Below, one piece after another: positions 9,222-19,728 of a stretch of DNA of 64,000 nucleotides; the first letter of the stretch is position 1, and every line of letters begins with the position of its first letter. The stretch is from DATFTE01 sp963840665 (GTDB taxonomy: Bacteria > Acidobacteriota > Terriglobia > Terriglobales > Acidobacteriaceae). A program made the translations under genes and the position numbers. The notes under the pieces were generated by a model that was not told the origin of the DNA, made no database searches, and saw only the letters and a program-made list of their open reading frames with translations. The stretch is taken from positions 62,001 to 126,000 of the forward strand of contig CAWIZO010000011.1 of assembly GCA_963840665.1 (NCBI GenBank), given 5' to 3'.

Positions 9222-12200
9222 ATGAAACAAAAATCCTCCTTGACGAATGGTTTGGAACCAAGCTGCGCCGTCGAATCCCACGGTGGTCTTGATGAGCTGC
9301 CAAGAGTCAATGAATTCTGTAGTCGGCCGGGCGGCGCGGGGATTTCCGGCGTTGGTGTGACTGGCTCGAACATTTGCTGGATTGCCGTCTTAATGGCAGT
9401 TGTCTTTGTTTGGGCTCCGCCGTCGTTTGGGCAAACACCGCCATCAGCTCGCTTGCACGTGGACCACTTCTCCTGGACCTTCAAGGAGGGCGCTCCGGCA
9501 GACGTCGCGTGTTTAGCACAGACCAAGGACGGGTTACTCTGGCTGGGTGGCCCCAACGGGTTATTTCGCTTTGACGGAACGCGGTTCGAAGCTTTCAGGT
9601 CGCCGTTTGGCGATCGGCTCCTTTCGACCGACTTGTATTCCTTGTTCGCACCGCTGTCTGGCGGCCCTCTGGTTGGGTTACACGGATGGGGGCTTCAGTT
9701 TCCTCAACAATGGGCGGCTCACAAACTATGGAGGCGAGACCGGGAGTGTCTACAGTTTTGCCCAGGATCGCGATGGAATTGTATGGGCCGCCGCGTCGAG
9801 TGGTCTGTGGAGGTTCGATCATTTGGGCTGGCAGCCTATAGGGGCTGAGTGGAACGCTCCGGCCAGACCCGTTACGCAGGTTAGATTTGATCCAAAGGGA
9901 ATACTGTGGGCTTTGACTGGGAATTTTGGAGCCCCCATGGATCTCATCTACCTTCTGCCGGAGACCAAACACTTCAAAACAGCTGAGAAAAATCTGTCAG
10001 TCGAGGGGTTCCTGTTAGACGCGGACCGAGGCCTCATGACCGACCCGGCAGCCCGGGCGGCCTCCGACTCCAGCGAGGGTTCTGATCAGACGCCGCCTGC
10101 GTTCCCAGTGCTCACAAAAGACACCCTACAATTTCTTGACCGGAACAACAGCATTTGGATCACGTACGACGAAAAGCCCATTGTGACGCGCCTTCCAAGA
10201 GAGAGGCTTCGTGGTGCGCCGAACAGAGCGTCCCCGGCCGCTTCTGAAAACTACGACATCAACCCTTTTTGGATGGCACGGCTGGTCGATCGCGAAGGAA
10301 ATACTTGGTTTGGAGATCCCAACGGTATTCATCGACTCTCGTACAGCCCGCTGAACAGTCAGGAGTTCCCGAAAGAAGCGTTGGGGAATGTGGATTTTGC
10401 CCTCGCCGCTGACGACAACGGGGCGGTGTGGATCAGCTCCGCCACCACTGGCGCTCCTGGGAAAGCGCATCTTTATTACGTCTCGGGCGGCAAAGCCCAG
10501 CGTCGCCTCCCGCAGGTGATATCGTCATTCGCCTACCGCGCACCAGACAAAACGTTCTGGTTCTCCGGGGAAGGTTGTCTCTGGCATCTTGTCGGACACG
10601 ATTTCGTTCGCTTGAACCTTCCCCGGGAAATAGCCAACCAGTTTCCTTTCCTGCAGGCGATTACCGGGGATGAACATAGAGGAATATGGGTCTCCTTGGG
10701 CCGCCACGGTTTCTACCGCTGGGCCGATGGCATTTGGACACCGTACGCTGGCCGCGAAGACCTCCCCAAAGTCGAAGTGCTGGTCGAATTTACCGATAGT
10801 CTGGGCCGCGTCTGGTTCGGCTATCCGAAGAGTCAGCTCGCGGTTTTGGACCGCGATCGGGTCCGCGTATTCGGTCCGAGCGATGGTCTTCAAGTGGGCA
10901 GCATCATGTCGATCCACGGACGAGGATCGGAGATTTGGATTGGGGGTGAATTTGGGCTCGTGCAGTTTGACCACGGACGCTTCCGCAACATCGCTGCTGT
11001 GAATGACGAATGGCTGCGCGGAATCTCCGGAATCGTTGAAACAGCCGACGGAGATCTATGGCTCAACGCGATTTCTGGGATTTTCCATGTCCGTAAGACG
11101 GAAATCTCCGCAGCCTTGACGGACTCCAACTATCGGGTCAATGGCGAGCACTTCGGCAGACGCGAGGGACTTCCAGGTATTGCAGCCCAATTGCGTCCGC
11201 TTCCGACCGCCATCGAAGGCACCGATGGCCGACTGTGGTTTACGTTCCGCAACGGAGTGGTATGGCTCGATCCAACGGCTTACTCTGAAAAGAAGGCTGC
11301 TTCGCCCCCCATCACCATACAGTCGGTTGCCGCCGACGATAAGAGCTACGCGCCGGGCTCTCCTCTCTCTTTACCAGCGCACACATCAAGCGTGCAGGTC
11401 AGCTATAGCGCCGTGAGCCTCTCCGATCCTGAGGCCATCCGATTCCGTTATAAGCTGCAGGAAACTGACAAGGACTGGCACGAGGCGGCGGCAGCCAGTC
11501 CCGTTACCTACCGCAACCTTCCTCCTGGTTCCTATCATTTCGGCGTTGAGGCATCAGATACGAACGGTGCGTGGTCCGGCGCACCCGCCAACCTGGTTTT
11601 CACCATACAGCCGGCCTATTACCAGACGAATTGGTTCCGATTCTTGTGCGTCGGAGTTTTCATGGCGCTGTTCTGGGCGCTGCACCGCTGGCGTATTCAC
11701 CGGCTCACCAGTCAGGAAAAGCGTCTGCGCGACGTTGTGGAAACAATTCCGGCGATGACTTTCACCATCCTCTCTAATGGATTCACCACGTTTGTGAACA
11801 AACGCTGGACCGAATACACGGGACTCTCGACTGAGCAGAGTTTAGGCAAAGGTTGGCAGCGTGCGATCCATGCCGAAGATCTAGCGCGCTATACCGAGAA
11901 GTGGCGTATCTCGGTTGCGACCGGACAGCTTTTCGAAGACGAGGTGAGGTTTTGTCGGGCGGCTGACGGGGGATATCGCTTGTTCCTAGTGCGCGGTGTT
12001 CCGCTTCGGGACCGGCATGGAAGAATCGTCAGGTGGTACGGGACCCTCACCGACATTGAAGATCGCAGGCGTGCCGAACAAGAGCGCGAGAAATTGCGTG
12101 AGCTGGAGGCAGATCTTGCGCACATCAATCGTGTGAGCACGATGGGAGAAATGGCCGCATCCCTGGCACATGAGATCAAGCAGCCCATCGCAGCCGCCAT

Positions 12201-12825
12201 CACCAGCGCCAACAGCTGCATCGAATGGCTCGCGCATGAGCCGCCCAATCTTGATCGGGCCCGTGCCGCAGCAGCCAGAATCGATAAGTATGGAAATCGT
12301 GCGGCGGAAATCATCGACCGTATACGTACTCTCTACAAGAAATCTCCTCCACAACGTGAGTTAGTAGACGTGAACGGAATTATCCAGGAAATGGTCACGC
12401 TGCTTGAAGGTGAGGCTGACCGATGCTCGGTTGCCATGCGCACGGAACTTACCTCAGAACTACCCAAAATCAAGGCAGACAGCGTACAGCTGCAACAGGT
12501 GTTCATGAACCTCGTGCTCAACGGCATCGAAGCCATGAAAGACTCAGGCGGAGAGCTTACGGTGAAGTCGCAACTGCAGGACGGTCTACTTCAGTTCTCG
12601 GTCAGTGACACGGGCGTGGGGTTGCCAACGGAGAAGATGGATCAGATCTTTTCTGCATTCTTTACCACCAAGCAGCAGGGCAGCGGCATGGGGCTGGCCA
12701 TCAGCCGTTCCATTGTGGAGTCGCATGGCGGCCGGCTGTGGGCAACTACTAACGACGGACGGGGTGCAACCTTTCATTTCACCTTACCGATCCAGGTCAC
12801 GGAGTCGTCGCCCTTGGTGGCCTAA
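9222..12825 (+). pseudogene. Second propeller sensor histidine kinase, broken by a frameshift near 9665
   Basis: It resembles the preceding kinase: hydrophobic signal segment (ICWIAVLMAVVFVWAPPSFG), propeller blades, Y_Y_Y domain, membrane segment near 11640-11700, a single PAS domain and the same HisKA/HATPase core (H-box LAHEIKQPIAAAI, N-box NLVLNGIEAM, G-box DTGVGLP). The reading frame that starts at ATG 9222 runs through DLYSLFAPLSGG and then leaves the propeller; the frame holding LWLGYTDGGFSFLNNG takes over at about 9660-9668. One extra base in the GGCGGCCC stretch explains this. If real, translation stops at 9848 and only a short secreted fragment is made. If it is a sequence error, the gene encodes an intact kinase of about 1200 residues. 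It has one PAS where its neighbour has six. Confidence 0.85.
12081..12797 (+). repeat. Kinase-core repeat, copy 2
   Basis: Second copy of the kinase-core sequence at 8455-9170, in direct orientation. Shared long runs include the DNA encoding HEPPNLDRARAAAARIDKYG and the segment from GTGGGGTTGCCAACGGAG onward. Confidence 0.75.
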
Positions 12826-12894
12826 GCTTCCTTAATATTCCGATCCTCAACAGCGCAAGGATTACAAGTCGGGAGATTGCAGTCTCAAAATCCG

Positions 12895-13116
12895 CTAGCG
12901 GAGCTTTGATTTGAGCGTTTGCGTAAGGAATCGGTTCACTTCCGCTGTTTTTTGGGCCTGCAGATTCTCGATCATACCGAGATAGAGCTCATAGGCCACT
13001 GGATTCGTTTTCACCAAGACTTGCTCGATGGCATCAATCCTGATTCGGTTTTCTACCAATAGATCAACGACTTTGCCTAAGGTGTTAGGCAACGGCTGAC
13101 CGGCGGCTTTGCTCAT
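12895..13116 (-). CDS. Small conserved-looking hypothetical protein (73 aa)
   Basis: I do not recognise the family. The 73-residue product is mostly helical and charged, with no signal peptide or membrane segment (middle: VDLLVENRIRIDAIEQVL; C-terminus rich in K, L and R). AAGGGGAACAGA precedes the ATG at 13116, a good SD with usual spacing. It lies 74 bp after the end of the acyl-CoA ligase on the same strand and may be the last gene of that operon. Nothing in the sequence indicates function. Confidence 0.6.
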   Translation of the reverse strand: MSKAAGQPLPNTLGKVVDLLVENRIRIDAIEQVLVKTNPVAYELYLGMIENLQAQKTAEVNRFLTQTLKSKLR

Positions 13117-13190
13117 TTCTGTTCCCCTTAATGATCGTGAATCTCAAGTTGCACGCACCGGCCCACGATCCCGATGAACGCAGTTTTGCA

Positions 13191-14682
13191 TCAGCTTACG
13201 GCGCGTTGCTCGTGTGCCCAGAAACGCTCGCGTAGAGTCTTCTTCAGTATCTTGCCGGAGCTGTTCTTGGGTAGATCCGTCTCTGAAAACTCGACGCGCC
13301 TGGGAATTTTGTAACTCGCCAGGCTTCGCCGGCAGAACGCAATCAGATCGTCGGCGGTGAGAGTTGCGCCCGGCTTTAAAACTACGCAAGCCATTACAAC
13401 TTCGCCCCACTTCGGATCGGGCACGCCGAAGACGGCCGCTTCGCGAACCGTGGGATGGCTGTAGATCACGGCTTCCACCTCTCCCGAATAAACGTTCTCA
13501 CCGCCGGTAACAATCATGTCCTTTAGCCGATCGAGGATGTAAAAGTATCCCGCAGCGTCTTGAAGGCCGATATCTCCCGTACGAAAGAATCCGTCGCGAA
13601 ACGCTGCAGCGGTTTCTTCAGGATTATTCCAATAGCCGCGCATGACGTTGGCGCCTCGTACGATCAGTTCGGCAGCCTGTCCCGGATCGAGTTGTTTCCC
13701 TGAAGTGTCTTCTGCCAGAAGATCGACACCGGGACAGGGCCGTCCGCACGATGTCAGCTTGTCTTCAGTGTGCTCGTGGTCTTGCAAGCCCGTAAGAAAA
13801 CCTGTTTCGCTCAACCCATATACCTGAATCAACCTGATCTTTGGCAGCAGTTCGCGTGTCCGATGGACGAGTTCCGGCGCCATCGGTGAGCCGCCATATG
13901 CCAGCACCTGCAGGCTGCTCAAGTCATACTTTCTCGCGTCTGGGAATTGTGTGAGCAAATTAATCATCGTGGGCACGAGCACCGTGTGAGTCACGTGTTC
14001 TCGTTCTACCGTCTCGCAGAAAGTCTGTGCGCTAAATTTCGGAATCGCGATTTGGCTGGCGCCGAATGCCGGGGCCGCGAACATGCTCGGGAAAATCTGC
14101 GATGTGGAAGATCGGAGCGGCATGCAGGTAGGTCCCGCCTTCGGTATAGCGCATCCAGTAGTTGAAGTTGTGGATGTCAGCGAGGACATTCCCATGCGTC
14201 ACCATGACGCCTTTCGGTTTTCCCGTCGTGCCGCTCGTGTAGATAAGACCCAAAACAGCTTCGGGGTCGTAGAAAACCTTCGGAACGGGGTCGCTGCTGA
14301 TCGGAAGAGGTTCCGCGTCGACCACCTGTTGCCAACTCAACTGTACGGTTGGGACAGCGAGGGAGGAATGTCGCACGATCCCATGCGGACGCGCATCTTC
14401 GAGCACTCCGTCGATCTCTTTAGTCGACAGCCGCGTATTCAGCGGAACGGCGATCACGCCCAGCATGCTGCAGGCATACATGAGTTCGATGTAGTCGGGC
14501 CCGTTCGGCAGCAATAGAGCAAGGCGGTCTCCGACACCAAAACCGTGGCCGGTGAGGGTTGCGGCGATGCCTTCAACGCGAGTGTGGAGTTCGCGAAAGG
14601 TTAAGGACCGGCCGTCACGAACAAGCGCGGCTCGGCCGGGATAGAATCGCAATGCCCGGCCGAGAGAATGAACGTAGATCAT
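13191..14682 (-). pseudogene. AMP-dependent acyl-CoA synthetase, broken by a frameshift near 14092
   Basis: An ANL-superfamily ligase that would activate a carboxylic acid to its CoA thioester with ATP. The N-terminal frame (from ATG 14682) carries the AMP-binding P-loop YTSGTTGKPKGVMVTHGN and continues to APIFHIADFP. The C-terminal frame then takes over with FAAPAFGASQIAIPKF, VTHTVLVPTMINLL, the YGLSE adenylate motif, the FFRTGDIG motif and the GKILKKTLRERFW tail holding the catalytic Lys. The frames join if one base is removed from the TTTTCCC run (14089-14095 on the + strand GGGAAAA). Together they make a full-length ligase of about 495 residues. It is the last enzyme gene of the acyl-CoA operon. 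Either a homopolymer sequencing error or a real loss is possible. Confidence 0.85.
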
Positions 14683-14754
14683 CTTCTACCACCCAATAAT
14701 GACGAAGCGTCTGGGGCCCGCGAAGCACCAGCCAGAGCGCTTCGCCGATGCTAG

Positions 14755-15384
14755 TTAATTACTTTCGGCTGGGTTCAGCGCCTTGAATGCGCCCGCAGCC
14801 AGTGCACCGCCAGCAAAACCGGCTACAAGGTAAATCCAGAGACTCGGCCAGGATGACAACCCCATAACCGAGATGCCCACAGCGACCGCAGGATTGAACG
14901 CTCCTCCGGAAATGTTGCCGACGCAATACGCCCCCACCAGCACTGTGAATCCGATGGCTACCCCGTAAAAGGAATTGCCAGACGTATCCTTGTCGGTAGC
15001 GGTGTTCAGTACGACATAAACAAGCGCAAAGGTGAAAAGAAATTCTGCAAGAAGGGCCGGTACTGTGGCCGGTCGGAGTGGCGTAACAGCTGCCGCTCCC
15101 TTTAAGAATTTGGCCGTAATGGCTCCCAGCACAGCCCCAATTACCTGAGAAAGCATGTATGGCGCTACATCTGTGGCTTCGCACTTCCCCCGCAGCCAAA
15201 CCCCTAGCGTAACGGCCGGATTAAAGTGACCTCCAGAAATATGGCCGCCCGCAAAAATCATCACCATCAGCACCGAACCGATCGCTAAAGGTGCGAACAT
15301 GCCTGCACCGTTGCCGATGACCGTGCACCCAACGGTAAGAACCAGGAAAAAGGTCCCGATAAATTCAACGATATATTTTTGCAC
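14755..15384 (-). CDS. Aquaporin / MIP-family channel
   Basis: A 209-residue integral membrane protein with six hydrophobic segments and the two half-helix NPA motifs of the major intrinsic protein family: GGHFNPAVTLG in the first half and GGAFNPAVAVG in the second. The GTG at 15384 is preferred because AAGGAAG lies just upstream; a TTG at 15423 would add 13 residues without an SD. Spacing and length fit a water-type aquaporin or small-solute channel rather than the longer glycerol facilitators, but selectivity cannot be read with confidence. An aquaporin inside an acyl-CoA catabolic operon is unusual and may indicate uptake of a small neutral substrate. Confidence 0.88.
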   Translation of the reverse strand: MQKYIVEFIGTFFLVLTVGCTVIGNGAGMFAPLAIGSVLMVMIFAGGHISGGHFNPAVTLGVWLRGKCEATDVAPYMLSQVIGAVLGAITAKFLKGAAAVTPLRPATVPALLAEFLFTFALVYVVLNTATDKDTSGNSFYGVAIGFTVLVGAYCVGNISGGAFNPAVAVGISVMGLSSWPSLWIYLVAGFAGGALAAGAFKALNPAESN

Positions 15385-15521
15385 CGTCGACTTCCTTGAA
15401 AGAAACAGCGGCACCGTGGACAACCAGTGCCGCTCGTTGGTTGTAATACCGGCATGCCCGGCGAGAGAGTGAGCGTATTCTCGTTTTCCGCCCTCCGCGT
15501 CACACCTGAGGGAAACAGAGT

Positions 15522-16499
15522 TTAATCGGCCGCAGTGTCTGCCGGGGTGTGTACGCCTTTTTCAGCTTTCGATCGGGTCGCGAGCAATTCCAGAAGCATG
15601 GAGTCGCGCTCCTGTTCCAGATCCGCGATCGAACGGCCATTCGCTTCCTTCAGTACGCCGTCGACAATGGTTTGCTTCACTTCGGGGCTGAACTCCGTGA
15701 TCGTCCCAAGATCTTTCCACCACGTGGACAATGGCCCGGTGAACTGCTCCATGAAATGCTGAATTCCGCCTGGACCGCCGCCGAGATGGAACAGTAGATT
15801 TGGACCCATCAAGCCCCAACGCAGTCCAGGTCCCCAGCACACTGCAACATCCGAGTCAGCGACATCCAATACACCCTGTTCGATGAGATAGACGACCTCG
15901 CGGTAGAGAGCCGCCTGGAGGCGGTTCGCGACGTGGCCGACTACCTCTTTGCGGACGTGAATCGGTTTCTTCCCGATCGATTCGTAGAAGGCGATCGCCT
16001 GCTCGACGGTTTCTGCTGATGTCTTTGCGCCTGCGACGACTTCAACCAGCGGAACAATGTGAGGAGGGTTAAACGGATGGCCAATCACGCACCGCTCGGG
16101 ATACTTGCATGCCGATTGCATGACGCTCATCGTCAGACCGGATGAACTCGAAGCAATAATCGTATCCGGCCGAGTCGCTGCATCCATGTCAGCGAAGAGC
16201 TTGATCTTGAAGTCTTTGCGTTCAGGTCCGTTTTCCTGAACCAGGTCAGCGTCGGCAACCGCTTCCTTCAGATCGGCAGTAAACCGCAAATGATCGCGCG
16301 ATCCGTTGGGTGAAATTCCAATTGCCGTTAGGTCTTTCCAAGCCGCATCGATGTACCGCCGCAGATTCGCTTCGGCATTTGGCGCCGGATCTGTGGCGAC
16401 AACATTAAGTCCACGCGCCAGGTATAGAGCAGCCCAACTCGCGCCAATGACTCCCGTCCCAACAATCGTTACATTCTTGATTTCACGACTCTTTGCCAT
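15522..16499 (-). CDS. 3-hydroxyacyl-CoA dehydrogenase family protein (possibly carnitine-dehydrogenase-like)
   Basis: A 325-residue NAD-dependent dehydrogenase. The N-terminal Rossmann fold has the glycine motif VGTGVIGASWA, and the catalytic region IGHPFNPPHIVPLVEVV holds the family's catalytic His. The C-terminal helical domain follows (VANRLQAALYREVVYLI). It should oxidise a 3-hydroxyacyl-CoA to the 3-ketoacyl-CoA; single-domain members of similar length include L-carnitine 3-dehydrogenases, so the substrate is open. GGAGG sits 5 bases before the ATG at 16499. It follows the CoA-transferase gene by about 40 bp in the acyl-CoA operon. Confidence 0.9.
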   Translation of the reverse strand: MAKSREIKNVTIVGTGVIGASWAALYLARGLNVVATDPAPNAEANLRRYIDAAWKDLTAIGISPNGSRDHLRFTADLKEAVADADLVQENGPERKDFKIKLFADMDAATRPDTIIASSSSGLTMSVMQSACKYPERCVIGHPFNPPHIVPLVEVVAGAKTSAETVEQAIAFYESIGKKPIHVRKEVVGHVANRLQAALYREVVYLIEQGVLDVADSDVAVCWGPGLRWGLMGPNLLFHLGGGPGGIQHFMEQFTGPLSTWWKDLGTITEFSPEVKQTIVDGVLKEANGRSIADLEQERDSMLLELLATRSKAEKGVHTPADTAAD

Positions 16500-16541
16500 T
16501 TAATCCTCCAATAAATTCAATCGCTTGTTTCCCCGAGACTC

Positions 16542-17792
16542 TTACCTGGCTCGGACTGCCTCTTCCACGTTCTTGCCTTGTTGTGCACCCGGGATCGCGC
16601 CGCTAGCACGCAGAGCGTCGATTTCGTCATCTCCAAAACCGAGCTCTTTCAGAACTTCCTCGTTATGCTCGCCGATCCGCGGCGCTCGCTTTGCAGGTAC
16701 CTTCGAAACACCATGCACTTGAATAGGACTGCTGACGGTCGAGGTCAGCTTCTCGCCGGCTCCTTCGAGCGGAACGACGATGTCATTCGCTCGCAACTGC
16801 GGATCATCAACGACTTCCTGCGGCCCACGCACGGCGCCGAAGGGGACGGGAACGCCATTGAAGATCTCGTACCAATGCGACATTGGCTGCGAGCCAAAAA
16901 TCTCATCGAGTATTGCCGTAAGTTGTGGCCGGTTCTGCGCCAGCTTGGCGGGATCCGAGAATCGCGGATCCGTTAGGAGATCCTCACGACCCATTGCTTT
17001 CAGAACCGGAGGTATCTTGTCCGGAGTGGCTACAACAACGAACCAGATGCCATCGGACGAGCGATACGTGTTCAAAGCTGCATTTGCGGGATGCGTTCGA
17101 TCGTGCAGTCCATAGAAATTCGCACCACATAGAGCGGCCTGGATAAACACACTCGCCGACCAGACACCCGCAGCGAGAAGGGAAGTCGTGACGTACGATC
17201 CCTTGCCGGTGCGTTCGCGACGATAAAGCGCGGTCGCAATCGCGGCATAAATGCAGACCGCAGTTGCATTGTCACCGCTGCCTGCCACGGGCCAGGTCGG
17301 CGGCTCTCCAGCGTCGCGCGTCATGAATAACAATCCGCTTCGTGCCCAGAAGGCCGTGAGATCGAACCCCGGAAGATTTGCGTCCGGACCTTTCTCGCCG
17401 AAGCCGGTGAGATCGGCATAGATCAGACGCGGATTCCACTTCGCGACATCGTCATATTCAAGCTTCAATTTCTTGCGCGCGGAATGCGGTGTGTTGACGA
17501 TGAACACATCAGCCCACTTGACCAACCGTTCGAGAACCTGCTGCGCACTCGCGGCCTTCAGATTGAGCGCGACACCTCGCTTGTTTCGATTCGCCAATTG
17601 GAAGGGATAAGCCACTTCCGAATGGGGCTGCGGAGGGATCTTCTGCCCGATTCTCCACATCTCTCCGTCGGGCGGCTCGACTTTGACTACGTCCGCGCCG
17701 AAATCGGACAGGATTGTTGCAGCGCTTGGCCCGGCAATGAAGCTCGACAAATCCACGACCTTCAATCCGGAAAATATGTTGCCTTCCGTCAT
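16542..17792 (-). CDS. Family III CoA-transferase (CaiB/BaiF type)
   Basis: A 416-residue formyl-CoA/crotonobetainyl-CoA transferase relative. It opens with LKVVDLSSFIAGPSAATILS and DFGADVVKVEPPDGE, the typical start of the family, and includes NRNKRGVALNL and LTGFGEKGPDANLPGFDL, the segment leading to the active site. It should move CoA between carboxylic acids, making a free acid into its CoA ester without ATP. The ATG at 17792 is chosen because AAGGAG lies 6 bases before it; an upstream GTG at 17810 overlaps that SD. The neighbours encode dehydrogenase, hydratase and ligase, so the transferase and the ligase may be alternative activation routes for the same substrate class. Confidence 0.9.
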   Translation of the reverse strand: MTEGNIFSGLKVVDLSSFIAGPSAATILSDFGADVVKVEPPDGEMWRIGQKIPPQPHSEVAYPFQLANRNKRGVALNLKAASAQQVLERLVKWADVFIVNTPHSARKKLKLEYDDVAKWNPRLIYADLTGFGEKGPDANLPGFDLTAFWARSGLLFMTRDAGEPPTWPVAGSGDNATAVCIYAAIATALYRRERTGKGSYVTTSLLAAGVWSASVFIQAALCGANFYGLHDRTHPANAALNTYRSSDGIWFVVVATPDKIPPVLKAMGREDLLTDPRFSDPAKLAQNRPQLTAILDEIFGSQPMSHWYEIFNGVPVPFGAVRGPQEVVDDPQLRANDIVVPLEGAGEKLTSTVSSPIQVHGVSKVPAKRAPRIGEHNEEVLKELGFGDDEIDALRASGAIPGAQQGKNVEEAVRAR

Positions 17793-17864
17793 TTTCATCT
17801 CCTTCTTCACGACCGCTGCGTATGGCAGAGAGTCATTTGAAACTTCGAAGTGGCACGTAAAGTT

Positions 17865-18668
17865 CTACTTTCCCTGAAACTTCGGCGCGCGTTTCTCCAG
17901 GAACGCCGACGTACCTTCTTTCTTGTCGTCGGTCGAGGCGCAGACTGCGAAAAGCGAGGCTTCGATGAGCAAGCCTTCGGCTACGCTCGTCTCCAACCCT
18001 TTGTTGACCGCCTCAAGCGCGTACTTCACGCTGAGGGGTGCGTTCGCAATGATCTTCTTCAACACGGTTTCGGCACGTTCGATCAATGAGGCAGCCGGCA
18101 CGAGCTCATCAACCAGGCCAATGCGATAAGCCTCAGCCGCATCGATGATGTCGCCGGAGAGTATGAGCTTGAGTGCTCGGCCTCTTCCGACCAGACGAGG
18201 CATGCGCTGCGTGCCTCCATACCCTGGCATGACTCCAAGCTTCACTTCGGGCTGGCCGAATTTCGCGCTCTCGGCAGCAATCCTGATAGCGCACGCCATC
18301 GCCATCTCGCATCCACCACCGAGGGCGAAGCCGTTGACAGCCGCGATGACCGGCTTTCCAAGGTTCTCGATGAGGTCGGTCAATGCCTGTCCCCGACGAG
18401 TCGCTTCTTCTGCTTCTACAGCTGTGTTGTTAGAGATCTCCGCGATGTCGGCGCCTGCGGCAAATGCCTTGTCACCGGCGCCTGTGAGAATGACTCCACG
18501 GACGGCTGAATCGTCGCGCGCGTCCTCGAACGCAGAACGCAGCTCGCTGATCGTGGCCTTGTTCAGCGCGTTCAGGACCTTGGGGCGATTCAGCGTCACA
18601 TACGCAATCGGACCTTTCTTCTCATAGACAACATTGTCCAGTTTCAGAGCAGAGGCTACTGAGCTCAT
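17865..18668 (-). CDS. Enoyl-CoA hydratase (crotonase family)
   Basis: A 267-residue crotonase. The oxyanion-hole segment FAAGADIAEI, the first catalytic Glu in ALGGGCEMAMACAIRIA and the second in FGQPEVKLGVMPGYGGTQRM are all present, so genuine hydratase activity on 2-enoyl-CoA is expected. The C-terminus FLEKRAPKFQGK is typical of short-chain enoyl-CoA hydratases. AAGGAGATGGA precedes the ATG at 18668. It is third in the operon after the acyl-CoA dehydrogenase and the propeller protein, which fits consecutive oxidation and hydration steps of beta-oxidation. Confidence 0.93.
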   Translation of the reverse strand: MSSVASALKLDNVVYEKKGPIAYVTLNRPKVLNALNKATISELRSAFEDARDDSAVRGVILTGAGDKAFAAGADIAEISNNTAVEAEEATRRGQALTDLIENLGKPVIAAVNGFALGGGCEMAMACAIRIAAESAKFGQPEVKLGVMPGYGGTQRMPRLVGRGRALKLILSGDIIDAAEAYRIGLVDELVPAASLIERAETVLKKIIANAPLSVKYALEAVNKGLETSVAEGLLIEASLFAVCASTDDKKEGTSAFLEKRAPKFQGK

Positions 18669-18702
18669 TCCATCTCCTTTTCTTCAATACGTGTCCGGAC
18701 GA

Positions 18703-19650
18703 TTACTGCTGTGCGGGAACTTCGGCGTACACGATGCCGGTAAGGTTTCCTTCCGCCATAAGCACTGTCTTCTTGTTAGACCCGTCGAGATTCGCGCTAT
18801 AGACGGATCCTGCTAAGTCGGTCAGAAACATGCGGCCGCCTTTCAGGTCCAAGGCGATTCCGATTCCTTCCATCAAATGGTTGAAAATAATTTCCGGTTC
18901 TTTCCTGTCATTTCGTTGGGAATCCATGGGCGCCCGGTTCACCGTATTGCCGCGCGGTGGATCGCCGCGGTCGGTCCAGTAGATCAACCGGTTGTCGAGG
19001 TCGAGTTCGAGGTCGATAGGTTCGGGAAGATTTTCGTACAGAATTTCGATATCTTTGCGGCTGGCTGGAGTCTGTCCTTTAGGAATTTCGAGATTCGCAC
19101 GAAACAGGCGTCCCTGACCGGCTTTGTCCTCGCCTTTTTGAGTCCAATAAAGTTTTCCGGCTTCAACGTCGAGCGCGATGCCCACGCACCACTTCTTAAG
19201 GTCCTTCCCAGGGCGTGAGTCGCCTCCGCTAGTATCGACGAGCGTTTCGATGTTGGAACCATCCAGGTTGGCACGCATGACCCGCATCCCTTCACGATCG
19301 CACCAGTAAAGTTTGCGGTTCTTCTCATCGAGTTGCAGTTGCTTGGGAGTGAACGTGCCGCCCGGAGGAACAATGTGGGTAACGTTGCTTCCGTCAAGAT
19401 TCGCGCGCTCGATGGAGCCGTCATTAGCGCTGGGGTTGCCCATGTTGGTCCAATAGAGGTGACCTGCCGCGAGGTCCACAACGATGCCGTCGGGGAGTCG
19501 CCTTCCCTCGCTCACGAGGACCTTGAGGTCGGAGCCGTCAGGATTTGCGGAAAAAACCTGGCCACTGCTCACACTGAGAAAGAACAAGCGGGCCGTCGTA
19601 GCTTTGGTTTCTGGTTTTCTGATTTTTGATTTAGAGGTCGTAACAGGCAT
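18703..19650 (-). CDS. YWTD-type beta-propeller protein in acyl-CoA operon
   Basis: A 315-residue protein built of LDL-receptor class B-like repeats: GHLYWTNMGNP, RKLYWCDREGM, GKLYWTQKGED, RLIYWTDRGDP and several ANLDGSN turns. Six repeats of about 45 residues predict a closed six-bladed propeller. There is a lysine-rich N-terminus but no clear signal peptide, so it may be cytoplasmic. It could be a lactonase-like hydrolase or a binding protein; no catalytic residues can be picked out with confidence. GAAGGAAAC precedes the ATG at 19650. Being wedged between the dehydrogenase and hydratase genes suggests a role in the same pathway. Confidence 0.75.
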   Translation of the reverse strand: MPVTTSKSKIRKPETKATTARLFFLSVSSGQVFSANPDGSDLKVLVSEGRRLPDGIVVDLAAGHLYWTNMGNPSANDGSIERANLDGSNVTHIVPPGGTFTPKQLQLDEKNRKLYWCDREGMRVMRANLDGSNIETLVDTSGGDSRPGKDLKKWCVGIALDVEAGKLYWTQKGEDKAGQGRLFRANLEIPKGQTPASRKDIEILYENLPEPIDLELDLDNRLIYWTDRGDPPRGNTVNRAPMDSQRNDRKEPEIIFNHLMEGIGIALDLKGGRMFLTDLAGSVYSANLDGSNKKTVLMAEGNLTGIVYAEVPAQQ

Positions 19651-19728
19651 GAGTTTCCTTCGCTCCTTTATTACTTCGGCTTTGGGTACACGTGTCGGGC
19701 ACGAAATTGCGAGTTAACTTCACTTCGG

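Noticed and set aside
9660..9668. Programmed frameshifting in the second sensor kinase
   Set aside because: There is no slippery heptamer followed by a clear hairpin, and three other unrelated genes show the same kind of break, which favours error or mutation.
15421..15503. Upstream TTG start or separate small gene before the aquaporin
   Set aside because: GTG 15384 has an SD and starts at the conserved first helix; the upstream part has no family similarity.
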